A DNA stretch of 64,000 bases from Caulobacter sp. RHG1. Lineage in GTDB: Bacteria; Pseudomonadota; Alphaproteobacteria; Caulobacterales; Caulobacteraceae. Shown here one piece after another: positions 1 to 8,121 of the stretch (position 1 is its first letter; each line of letters opens with the position of its first letter). The stretch is from contig NZ_SMZP01000001.1 of assembly GCF_013181195.1 (NCBI RefSeq), forward strand, positions 310,001 through 374,000, given 5' to 3'. The position numbers and the translations under genes were made by a program. Under the pieces are notes generated by a model. It saw only the letters and a program-made list of their open reading frames with translations, was not told the origin of the DNA and made no database searches.

Positions 1-319
1 CGCTGGCGACCTCCCGAGCGATGTCCAGCGTCCAGGCCACACCGGCGTCGCCGCCGGCCGTGCCGCAGGTGCCGATCAGCAGCGGCACGCCGTACTGGGC
101 GCGCGCGGCCATCAGCACCCGCAGGTCCGACTTCACGGCCTCGCGGCTATACTTGGAAATGCCCGTGGCCAGGCAGGACGGGCCGCTGTCGGTCGAGCCG
201 GCGTCCAGCGCGATGGCGTGCGCGCCTTGGGCCAGGCCCGCCTCTACATGCTCGGGGTCGATGCCGGCGCCCAGGGCGCCGACGGGAACGACGACAAGGG
301 TGTCTTCGAAATCGGTCAT
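1..319 (-). CDS. AtuA/DUF1446-family protein, N-terminal part (runs off the window)
   Basis: Translating leftward from the ATG at 319 gives an open frame to the window edge (106 residues), starting MTDFEDTLVVVPVGALGAGI. It contains the GSTDSGPSCLATG stretch (about residues 42-54) and a LIGTCGTAGGD stretch. These resemble the N-terminus of the acyclic terpene utilisation protein AtuA (DUF1446), a family linked to degradation of isoprenoid or other branched acids; its exact reaction is not settled. The start codon overlaps the stop of the transporter gene by 4 bases (ATGA), so the two are translationally coupled in one operon with the TonB receptor further upstream. The family call rests on recalled motifs. 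The C-terminal part is not visible. Confidence 0.7.
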   Translation of the reverse strand, partial: MTDFEDTLVVVPVGALGAGIDPEHVEAGLAQGAHAIALDAGSTDSGPSCLATGISKYSREAVKSDLRVLMAARAQYGVPLLIGTCGTAGGDAGVAWTLDIAREVAS

Positions 320-1680
320 GATGCGCTCCGCGCGAGAACTGGGGCCGCCGGCGCCTCGGCGGTCGGGGCGGCGATCGGTTTTCCGGACAGGGGAACGGCG
401 CCGAAAACTACGGCCGCCAGGATCATCAGGGTCATCAACGCCAGCGCCCACTTCAGGCCGAACCGCTGCATGGCGCCGACATCGACATTGAGCAGGCCGG
501 CGACCAGATAGACCGCCGCCACCAAGGGGCTCAGCACATGGACCGTCTGGCCCAGCATGGCCGCGCGGGCGATGGCCTCGGGCGCGATGCCATAGGCTTG
601 GCCCATCTCGGCGATGATCGGAACGATGCCGAAGAAGAACGCGTCGTTGGACAGGAAGAAGGTCATCGGGCCGCTGGCGAAGGCGGTGACCACCGCCAGA
701 TGCGGTCCCCAAGCCGGCGGCAGCACGGCCAGGAACGCCTTGCCCATCTCGGCGACCATGCCGGTCCCTTCGAGGACGCCGGTAAAGGTCGCGGCCGCGA
801 ACACCAGAACGACGATGCCCATCACCGCCGGTGCGTGCGCCGCAAGACGCGCGCGCTGATCGTCGAGCCGCGGATAGTTCAGCGTCAGGGCGACCGCGAA
901 GCCGATCATGAACACCACCGGCAGCGGCGCCAGGCGCAGGATCGCGGCCAGCAGCACGACGATCGTCAGCCCCAGGTTCAGCCACCACAGCTTGGGTCGC
1001 GCCAGCGCGGCCTGGGCGGGATCGACGCGCCAGGCGTCGGGGGTCAACTCCTGCACGCCCAACCGCCGACGCTCGACGCCGCCCAGATGCCAGGCCAGGG
1101 CCGCGACGCCCAGCAGTCCGACCGCCATGACTGGGATCAGCGGCAGGAAGATCGCATTGGGATCGACCTGCAGCACCGCCGCCAGCCGCGCCAGGGGTCC
1201 GCCCCACGGCACCATGTTGATGATGGCGTTGGACGAGCCCAGCAGCGCGGCCAGGATCAGCGGGTTCATGCCCAACTGGCTGTAGATCGGCAGGAAGGCC
1301 GTGATCGTCACCATGGCGGTCGTGGCCCCATCGCCGTCCAGCGAGACGATCGCCGCCACCGCCGCGGTGCCCAGGGCGACCTTGCGCGGATCGCCACCGA
1401 CCATGGTCAGCACCCGGTCGACCAGCGGCCGAAACAGGCCCGCGTCGATCATCACGCCGAAATAGAAGACCGCGAACAGCAGCACCGCGGCGGTCGGGGC
1501 CAGCTTGACCAGGCCCTTGACGATCATCTGGCCGATCGCGGGGGCGAAGCCGCAAAGCCCCGCGACCACGACCGGCACCAGGATCAGCGCGGCCACCGCC
1601 GACAGTCGCCGGGTCATGATCAGCGTCATGAACACGGCGACCATCGCGAACCCGGCGAAGGCGAGAAGCGAGGAACTCAC
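316..1680 (-). CDS. CitMHS-family carboxylate transporter
   Basis: A 454-residue hydrophobic protein with about 11-12 membrane segments. The family imports citrate-like di- or tricarboxylates, often as metal complexes, across the inner membrane. Family-like stretches include SLDGDGATTAMVTITAF (about residues 115-131), a GSSNAIINMVPWGGP loop and a FFLSNDAFFFG segment near residue 350. The start is a GTG at 1680, ten bases after the stop of the TonB receptor gene, and the stop overlaps the next start. Receptor, transporter and AtuA-like enzyme therefore form an outer membrane to inner membrane to cytoplasm path for one organic acid. The substrate cannot be read from the sequence; citrate is only the family default. 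Confidence 0.85.
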   Translation of the reverse strand: MSSSLLAFAGFAMVAVFMTLIMTRRLSAVAALILVPVVVAGLCGFAPAIGQMIVKGLVKLAPTAAVLLFAVFYFGVMIDAGLFRPLVDRVLTMVGGDPRKVALGTAAVAAIVSLDGDGATTAMVTITAFLPIYSQLGMNPLILAALLGSSNAIINMVPWGGPLARLAAVLQVDPNAIFLPLIPVMAVGLLGVAALAWHLGGVERRRLGVQELTPDAWRVDPAQAALARPKLWWLNLGLTIVVLLAAILRLAPLPVVFMIGFAVALTLNYPRLDDQRARLAAHAPAVMGIVVLVFAAATFTGVLEGTGMVAEMGKAFLAVLPPAWGPHLAVVTAFASGPMTFFLSNDAFFFGIVPIIAEMGQAYGIAPEAIARAAMLGQTVHVLSPLVAAVYLVAGLLNVDVGAMQRFGLKWALALMTLMILAAVVFGAVPLSGKPIAAPTAEAPAAPVLARSAS

Positions 1681-1690
1681 GGCCGCCCCC

Positions 1691-3859
1691 TCAGTAGCGC
1701 CAGCGCAGGGTCGCGCCGTAGGTCTTGGGCGGACCGAAATAGGCGAACTGGCCGCCCGCCAGGATGTACTGGTGGGTGATCGTCACCTCGTCGGTCAGGT
1801 TCTTGCCCCACACCACCGCCTCCCAGCGTCCGTCCGGGCTGCGATAGCCCAGCCGGGCGTCGACCAGGGTCCGCGCCGGGCGGACATTGATGCGGTTGTT
1901 GTCGATGTCGTCGAAGATGAAGCTCTCGTAGTTGACGTCCACCGCCCCGAACACGGCGCCGCCCGACGCCAGAGCCCGCTCATAGGCCGGCGACAGGGAG
2001 ATCTTGTGGCGTGGGTTGCGGTTCAGGCGATTGCCCGAGAGGTCCGCCCCGCCCGTGACCAGATCGACGAACCGCGCATCGGTGAAGGCGTAGGCCGCGC
2101 CCAGCGAGAAGCCGCCGCCCGGCGTCCACTGTGTGGTGATCTCAGCCCCGCGAATCCGCGCCGAGCCGGCATTGGTCGTGAAGGTGTCGAAGCCCACCGT
2201 CCGACGAACCTGCAGGTCGTCATAGTCGATCCAGAACAGGCTGGGATTGAACAGCAGGGTGCGCCCGAACAGCTGGGTCTTCAGGCCGATCTCGTAGGAC
2301 GTGGCGATCTCGGCGTCGAACGGCGTGGCCGCCGAGGTCGGCGTCGAGGGCGTGTCCTGGTAGCCGCCGCTCTTGAAGCCCGTCGAGATCGAGCCATAGG
2401 CCATGGCGTCGTCAGACAGTTCGTAGTTGGCGCCCAGGCGCCAGGTCAGCTGGTTCCAGGAGTCGGACGCCCGGATGGCGTAGCGACTGGCCGCGCGGAC
2501 CAGCGCCGTGCTGGCCTGGGTCGAGACGCCGTAGTCCTTCTTGTCGCGCGAATAGCGCAGGCCGCCGAAGACCTTCAGGCGATCGGTCAGCGCATAGGTG
2601 ACGTCGGCGAAGGCCGCGGCGCTGTCGGTGACGTTGTTCTGGTCGTACTGATCGCGGGCCAGGAAGGTGTTCGACGGCGCTGGCGGGCTGTCCAGCACCA
2701 GCAGGTCGGTGCGGCTGGTGTCGGCGCGGTAGAGATAGAGCCCCGTCACCCAGGATAGCGGGCCGCCCGGCGCCGCCGTCAGCCGCAGTTCCTGGCTCCA
2801 GAACTCGGTCTCCTCGTATTGGCCGCCTCGGATGTTGATGCGGTTGGTGGTCGGATTGCCCCCGTCCCCATCCCCGAAAGAGTCGTAGTCCAGCCAGCGA
2901 TAGCTGCCGACATAGGACAGGATCGCCTTGCCGAAATCGTAGTCGAGATTGAGGCGCACGCCGTAGGTGTCGCGATGGTCGTCGCCATTGATGTCCATGC
3001 GCGTGACGCCGGGATCGCGATCGACGGCTCCGCGCCAGACCGCCGCGCTGGAACTGGCCGGGTCGACGCCGATCGTGTGGCGCGCCGGCAGGGTGGCGCG
3101 GTTGCGCGTGCCGTCGGCGGCGATCAGGGCCGTCAGCCGGTCGTTCGGCTTGAACAGCAGTTGGGCGCGCAGGCTCTGGGTGTCGTCGTCCTGTACGCGG
3201 TTGTTGAGGTTGAGATTGCGCACGAAGCCGTCGTGCTGACGGGTGCTGGCGCTGATCCGCAAAGCCACCGTCTCGCCCAGCGGCAGGTTGGCGTAGGCCG
3301 CCAGTTCGCGCCGATCGTAGTTGCCCAAGGTCGCGGCGACGCTGGCGTCGAAACCGGCCAGGCTGGGCCGACGGCTGACGACGTGCAGCGCGCCGCCGAC
3401 GACGTTCTTGCCCCACAGCGTGCCCTGCGGCCCCTTCAGCACCTCGATGCGCTCGACGTCGAAGGCGTCGAAGGCCACCGCCGCCGGCCGGCCCATATAG
3501 ACCTCGTCGATGAACACCGCCGTCGAGGGATCGCCCGCCGCGCCCCGGTCGGACGAGCCGATGCCGCGGATCGCGGGGCGCGGCTGGCTGGTCGGGAAGG
3601 CGTCGAAGTTCAAGCCGACCGTCCGGTTGGCGACCTCGCCCACCTCGGTGATGCGCGCCTGCTCGATCTGCTTGGCGCCGAAGACGTTCATGGTGATCGG
3701 CACGTCCTGGACATTCTCGGCCCGACGCTGGGCCGTGACGACGACCTCGTCGATCGTGGCGGCTGGCTGCGGCGCGGCCGAAACCTGCGCAATGGCGGCC
3801 GAGGCCGTCGCGGCCAGTACGACGCCCAGCGGCGCCGCGGCGATGATCGCCTTCTTCAT
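1691..3859 (-). CDS. TonB-dependent outer-membrane receptor (carboxylate locus)
   Basis: A 722-residue receptor. The start chosen is the ATG at 3859 because it gives a signal peptide (MKKAIIAAAPLGVVLAATAS...) and follows an AGGAAA ribosome-binding site; an upstream ATG at 3916 would add 19 non-signal residues. After the signal comes a TonB-box-like IDEVVVTAQRR, then the plug domain with VERIEVLKGPQGTLWGKN and VVGGALHVVS, then a 22-strand-type barrel ending in the aromatic residue of LRWRY. It imports a substrate across the outer membrane using TonB energy. It is the first gene of the operon with the CitMHS transporter and the AtuA-like protein, transcribed away from the pseudo-citrate-synthase regulator. 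Confidence 0.93.
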   Translation of the reverse strand: MKKAIIAAAPLGVVLAATASAAIAQVSAAPQPAATIDEVVVTAQRRAENVQDVPITMNVFGAKQIEQARITEVGEVANRTVGLNFDAFPTSQPRPAIRGIGSSDRGAAGDPSTAVFIDEVYMGRPAAVAFDAFDVERIEVLKGPQGTLWGKNVVGGALHVVSRRPSLAGFDASVAATLGNYDRRELAAYANLPLGETVALRISASTRQHDGFVRNLNLNNRVQDDDTQSLRAQLLFKPNDRLTALIAADGTRNRATLPARHTIGVDPASSSAAVWRGAVDRDPGVTRMDINGDDHRDTYGVRLNLDYDFGKAILSYVGSYRWLDYDSFGDGDGGNPTTNRINIRGGQYEETEFWSQELRLTAAPGGPLSWVTGLYLYRADTSRTDLLVLDSPPAPSNTFLARDQYDQNNVTDSAAAFADVTYALTDRLKVFGGLRYSRDKKDYGVSTQASTALVRAASRYAIRASDSWNQLTWRLGANYELSDDAMAYGSISTGFKSGGYQDTPSTPTSAATPFDAEIATSYEIGLKTQLFGRTLLFNPSLFWIDYDDLQVRRTVGFDTFTTNAGSARIRGAEITTQWTPGGGFSLGAAYAFTDARFVDLVTGGADLSGNRLNRNPRHKISLSPAYERALASGGAVFGAVDVNYESFIFDDIDNNRINVRPARTLVDARLGYRSPDGRWEAVVWGKNLTDEVTITHQYILAGGQFAYFGPPKTYGATLRWRY

Positions 3860-3928
3860 GGCTGTTTCCTTTCCCTCTGATGCGGCTCTGCGGCCGTCTT
3901 GAGCGCAAGGACACACGGCGCATCAATG

Positions 3929-3946
3929 TTCGTCAATCTTGACGAA
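3929..3946. promoter_or_regulatory. Perfect inverted repeat in the divergent promoter region (candidate operator)
   Basis: TTCGTCA-ATCT-TGACGAA is a perfect 7-base inverted repeat with a 4-base spacer. It lies in the 113-base gap between the divergent TonB receptor (start 3859) and the HTH/citrate-synthase-like gene (start 3973). Its size, symmetry and position suit an operator for a dimeric regulator acting on both promoters. That the neighbouring HTH protein binds it is inference. Confidence 0.6.
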
Positions 3947-3972
3947 TTGCGTCGATGTTTGGAAAAAGGCGC

Positions 3973-5154
3973 ATGAGCGATGATCTCTACATGGACGCGC
4001 CGGAGGCGGCCGAGGCGCTGGGCATCTCGGTTCCGACGCTCTACTCCTATGTCAGCCGCAAGGGATTGCGGTCATTCGCCGTGCCTGGCACGCGCCGCAG
4101 GCGGTACTGGCGGGCCGACATCCAGGCGCTGCTGACGACCTTCGAACCGCAGGGGACCGAACCGCCCGCGCCGTCCACGCGCATCACCCTGCTGACCGCC
4201 ACCGGAACCTATTATCGCGGCCAGGACGTCGTCGAACTGGCCGAGCGCTCGAGCGTCGAGGAGGTCGCCGCCTTGCTCTGGCAGGTCCCGGCGGACCAGA
4301 TCTTCACTGACCGCTTGCCACATGCGCCGCCTATGCTGCCAGCGATTCTCGTGGCCCTGAACGACGCGCCGACGCTGGACCGGGCGATGTCGCTGCTGCC
4401 GCTGATCGAGCGCGCCAATCCCCGGGCGTTCGACCTTTCCCCCGCCGGCTTTGCCGCCTCCGGCGCGGACGCCCTGCGCTGGCTGACGGCGCTGATCCTG
4501 GGCGCCGATGCCCCGTCCGCCGCACCGCTGCATCTTGCGATCGCCGGCGTCCTGGGCGCCGACATGGCCTTTTCGGATCTGATCCGGCGCGCCCTGATCC
4601 TGATCGCCGACCACGAGTTCGCCGCCACCACCCATGCCGTGCGGGCAGCGGCCAGCACCGGCCTGACCCCCTATGCGGCAGTGCTGGTCGGCCTGGTCGC
4701 CGCCACCGGCCAGAAGGCCAAGATCCAGCGCTACGAGGCCGTGCGTCGCCTGGTGCTGGAGATCCTCAACGCCGCTGATCCGGCCCAGCCGATCATCTCG
4801 CGTTTCCGCGCCGGCGAGGACCTGGCGGGCTTCGAGACCCTGCCAATGCACATGGGCGGCGACCGACGCGCTCAGGCGCTGCTGTCGGCCTGCCGCGCGG
4901 CCTTGGCCGACGACCCGCTGTTTCGAAAGCTCGAGGCCGCGGTCCATGTCGTGACGGACCTTACCGCGCGAGAACCGGGCGTCATCGTGCTGCTGGCCTT
5001 CCTGGGCCATCGGCTGGGCTTGTCCGGCAACGAATTGGCCCTGGGCACGATCGGCCGCGCCATCGGCTGGATCGCCCACGCCCAGGAAGCCATGGCCGAG
5101 CCGATGATCGGCCGCACCGCGCGCGCCAGCTACGACGGCCCCCTGCCGACCTAG
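3973..5154 (+). CDS. HTH protein fused to a degenerate citrate-synthase fold; probable regulator
   Basis: 393 residues from the ATG at 3973, preceded by AAAAAGG; an in-frame ATG at 3955 is less well placed. Residues 5-55 form an excisionase/MerR-like helix-turn-helix (APEAAEALGISVPTLYSYVS) followed by a basic wing RRRRYW. Residues 70-393 follow the citrate synthase fold, including ADHEFAATTHAVRAAASTG (212-230) and GRAIGWIAHAQEA near the C-terminus. The catalytic positions are gone: the GPxHGG histidine region reads GQKAKIQ (246-252), the GFGHP histidine region reads GFETLP (286-291), and the catalytic aspartate region reads EPGVIVL (334-340). It is therefore unlikely to make citrate. I infer a regulator that uses the dead enzyme fold to sense a carboxylate or CoA ligand and controls the divergent uptake operon. 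Confidence 0.8.
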   Translation: MSDDLYMDAPEAAEALGISVPTLYSYVSRKGLRSFAVPGTRRRRYWRADIQALLTTFEPQGTEPPAPSTRITLLTATGTYYRGQDVVELAERSSVEEVAALLWQVPADQIFTDRLPHAPPMLPAILVALNDAPTLDRAMSLLPLIERANPRAFDLSPAGFAASGADALRWLTALILGADAPSAAPLHLAIAGVLGADMAFSDLIRRALILIADHEFAATTHAVRAAASTGLTPYAAVLVGLVAATGQKAKIQRYEAVRRLVLEILNAADPAQPIISRFRAGEDLAGFETLPMHMGGDRRAQALLSACRAALADDPLFRKLEAAVHVVTDLTAREPGVIVLLAFLGHRLGLSGNELALGTIGRAIGWIAHAQEAMAEPMIGRTARASYDGPLPT

Positions 5155-5316
5155 ACCGTGTCAGGCCAAGGAGCGCATCCGGCGCCCTGATGCTCCAGCC
5201 CCCTCAAATGGGGATGGGGCCGCATCCATTGGCCGATACCGTCGATCAAAGGCGTAACGCGCGCTGGCCGCGAACCGCCGCGTCTCCACAGCTGCGCCCA
5301 ACAGTTGAGAACGCTT

Positions 5317-8037
5317 ATGCCCGGTCCGACGCCGATCACGCTGAACCCGCTCCCCACCACCGCAGCGTGGTCGAGCAGCGCATTCAACGTCGCCTTCATC
5401 GGCAAGGTCGCGCGGCAGGGCATGGATCCCTCTGGCGCGACCGTGGCCAATCTTCTCTTCAGCACCTATGGCGACCTGACCGGCGACGGCTGGCCCGAGA
5501 TCGTTCTGTCCGGCTGGTCGTACCGCGGCTGGAACGCGCCTGGAAAGCCGCCGGCCGTGCCGATCACGGTGATCTCCACGTCACCGACAGGCACGAAGAT
5601 CGTCGACAGCGCCGCGCTGCTGGGCGTGAGCAGCTATCCCGGCACGGCGATGCTGCGGATCGCGGATTTCAACGGCGACGGCCGCAACGACCTGTTCATC
5701 GCCGGGCACAACGAAAGCCCGTTCACGGTCACGCAGACCACGCTGTTCACCTGGACGGCGTCAGGCTTCACCGCCAAACAGAGCGCGTTCCTGGTCACGG
5801 CGCACGAGGGCCATGTCGGCGACTTCGACGGTGACGGCAAGATCGACGCCGTGCTGTCGGCCTACTATTCCGAAGGCGCGTTCCCCGCGATCTTCGCCAC
5901 TGGCGCCAACGGCAGCTGGTACCAGGCGTCCGGCTCCAAGTCGGTGCTCCTGCTCGAGATGAACGACGGCCAGGGCGGCTTCAAATCGTATCCTCTGGTG
6001 TTCGATCGCTCGATCGCCGACCTTGAGAAATCCGACGCCTGGCAAGCCGGGAACTGGGGCGGCGGCTCGGCCAGCGCCTTCGCCGACTTCGACGGGGACG
6101 GCAAGACCGATGTCGTGGTTGTCGACCTGAACACGCGTCAGGACCATCGGCGGGGCGACAGCTATGTGATTTCCGACATCCAGTTCGAGGCCGCGAGCGC
6201 CTACGGCAAGCTGACGAAGCTGCCCCTGCCCTACTTCGTGCGCGACAGCACCTATGCGGGCGCCGCTTTCAGCGCCAGCGAACTGTCGCACGACATCCAG
6301 GTCATGCCGTTCGACTACAACAACGACGGCCTGATGGACATTCTCATCAACTCGATGGTCTGGAACCAGGGCGACGTCGATGGCGGACAGGACTACTCCG
6401 TCACCCAGGTGCTGAGGAACGACGGGGGGCTGAAGTTCACCGACGTCACCGATCAGGTCTTCTACAACGCCTATCTGGGCAAGCAGGAGCCGTCCCACGA
6501 CTCCATCCTGGCGGACGTGAACGGCGATGGCTTCCTGGATCTGATCTCCACCGCGGAACCCGACTACATCACCGGCGGCGTCCGCCCCAACAGCGCCTCG
6601 AACGAGGTGTTCATCAACACCGGAAACGGCAAGTTCGTCTCTGCCCTGTGGAGCCAGTTCAGCGCCCTGACCGAGGCCGCCAACGCCCTGCTGGTCGGCA
6701 TGGGCATCGGCCGAAACTCATTCCAGGGCATATCCCACACCTTCTTTCCCTATATGACGCCGGACAAGAAGCTGGGCTTTGTCACGTCCGAAAACGTCTG
6801 GCTCTCCACATCCGCCTACGAGCAGTACTTCTTCAACGTCACGCCCAAGGTCGCCCTCTCGACCGGCCCCGGCGGCGTCAATCCGGCGCTGCAGGGCGCG
6901 TCCGGCTTCAACGAGGCCTATTATCTGACCGAGCATACGTCGGCGGCCGCAGCGGTGCAGGCCAAGACCTACGCCAGCGGTCTGGAGCACTATCTGGCTG
7001 TAGGCCGCGCCACGGGGCTGCTGGGCTTCGCCAAGAACGCCTCCGTGGAGGGCTCGGCCGCGGCGGACACCATCGTGCTGCGCGAGGGGGCGGAAAAGGC
7101 GTTCGGCCACGGCGGCGCCGATCTCATCACAGGTGGGGCTGGCAATGACTTCATCGACGGCGGCGATGGCGTCGACACGGCGATCTATTCAGGGGTCGCG
7201 GCGGACTACAGCTGGACCAAGGCCGCCGACGGTTCCTGGACGGTTCGCGACCTGCGGCCCGGCTCGCCCGATGGCGCGGACCAGCTCAACAATGTCGAAA
7301 TCCTGCGCTTCTCCGACAAGTCTGTCGCGCTCTCCGTCAGCTTCTCGGCCGCCATCGAGACGGCCTTCGCGTCTATCCTCCGGAGCGCGAGCACCCAGGC
7401 CTCGCAGGGCGCCATCGCCAGCGATCTGATGCTCAAGGTCGCCGGCGGACTGACGGATGCGCAAGCGATCGCCGAACTGGTCAAGGCGGCCGACGCCACC
7501 ACCTCCGTCGCGTCGATGAGCTACCAGTTCTTCACCGGCAAGGTCCCGAGCGCACGGGGCTTCGACTTCCTGGTCTCGCCGACCGGCCCCAACGGCGCCA
7601 ACCTCAACAGCGAGGCCTATGCCAAGTTCAACACCGTCAACCGCTACATCAACTTCGCCATGAACCTGGGCCGCAACGGCGAGGCCAAGGACAGCTTCGC
7701 CACCGAGTACGGGTCGCTGACCCTGTTCGAGGCCACCCGGAAGGCCTACGGTGTCATCTTCGGCAGCGTGCCGAACGACGCCAAGGTTTCCCAACTGCTG
7801 GAAGGCCGCATCGCGTTCCTCGCCAGCTTCAGCGGCGACCCGGCGGAGGGCGTCGGCACGAAGGCGGCGATGGTCGGTTTCCTGCTGGCCGCGGCGGCGA
7901 CCGAGAACCTGGGCGTTATCGCGCGCTCGAACGACGCCTGGCTTACCGACCTGGCCGACGGTTCGGCGCCGTACGCCGTGAACCTCCTCGATCCGGCTGC
8001 TGGCTACTACAGGGCTGACTTCATCTTTGGAGGGTGA
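5317..8037 (+). CDS. FG-GAP/RTX surface protein with a C-terminal RsaA-N-like domain
   Basis: 906 residues from the ATG at 5317 (a TTG at 5305 is the only in-frame alternative nearby; the Shine-Dalgarno is weak). There is no signal peptide. Residues about 40-510 carry FG-GAP/VCBS calcium-loop repeats: DFNGDGRND, DFDGDGKID, DFDGDGKTD, DYNNDGLMD and DVNGDGFLD. Around residues 595-620 is an RTX-like nonapeptide stretch (GGADLITGGAGNDFIDGGDG). The last ~190 residues include YQFFTGKVPSARGFDFLV and NRYINFAMNLG, which resemble the N-terminal LPS-anchoring part of the Caulobacter S-layer protein RsaA (from memory: YQFFTGVAPSAAGLDFLV, NRFINFSINL). RTX repeats without a signal peptide suggest type I secretion. 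A cell-surface beta-propeller-like protein is likely; its ligand is unknown. Confidence 0.75.
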   Translation: MPGPTPITLNPLPTTAAWSSSAFNVAFIGKVARQGMDPSGATVANLLFSTYGDLTGDGWPEIVLSGWSYRGWNAPGKPPAVPITVISTSPTGTKIVDSAALLGVSSYPGTAMLRIADFNGDGRNDLFIAGHNESPFTVTQTTLFTWTASGFTAKQSAFLVTAHEGHVGDFDGDGKIDAVLSAYYSEGAFPAIFATGANGSWYQASGSKSVLLLEMNDGQGGFKSYPLVFDRSIADLEKSDAWQAGNWGGGSASAFADFDGDGKTDVVVVDLNTRQDHRRGDSYVISDIQFEAASAYGKLTKLPLPYFVRDSTYAGAAFSASELSHDIQVMPFDYNNDGLMDILINSMVWNQGDVDGGQDYSVTQVLRNDGGLKFTDVTDQVFYNAYLGKQEPSHDSILADVNGDGFLDLISTAEPDYITGGVRPNSASNEVFINTGNGKFVSALWSQFSALTEAANALLVGMGIGRNSFQGISHTFFPYMTPDKKLGFVTSENVWLSTSAYEQYFFNVTPKVALSTGPGGVNPALQGASGFNEAYYLTEHTSAAAAVQAKTYASGLEHYLAVGRATGLLGFAKNASVEGSAAADTIVLREGAEKAFGHGGADLITGGAGNDFIDGGDGVDTAIYSGVAADYSWTKAADGSWTVRDLRPGSPDGADQLNNVEILRFSDKSVALSVSFSAAIETAFASILRSASTQASQGAIASDLMLKVAGGLTDAQAIAELVKAADATTSVASMSYQFFTGKVPSARGFDFLVSPTGPNGANLNSEAYAKFNTVNRYINFAMNLGRNGEAKDSFATEYGSLTLFEATRKAYGVIFGSVPNDAKVSQLLEGRIAFLASFSGDPAEGVGTKAAMVGFLLAAAATENLGVIARSNDAWLTDLADGSAPYAVNLLDPAAGYYRADFIFGG

Positions 8038-8121
8038 GCCCTGAAGTCTTTGGACCCGCCCCGGCGATCAGAAGGCCATTGCCTCTCGACATCGACCAAA
8101 CCCTGACATCAAGAAAGGCGC

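Noticed and set aside
1..511. Plus-strand frames at 21-491 and 218-511
   Set aside because: They lie opposite the AtuA-like N-terminus and the C-terminus of the CitMHS gene and have no coding features.
3973..5154. Functional citrate or methylcitrate synthase
   Set aside because: The regions of both catalytic histidines and of the catalytic aspartate lack those residues, and an HTH is fused at the N-terminus.
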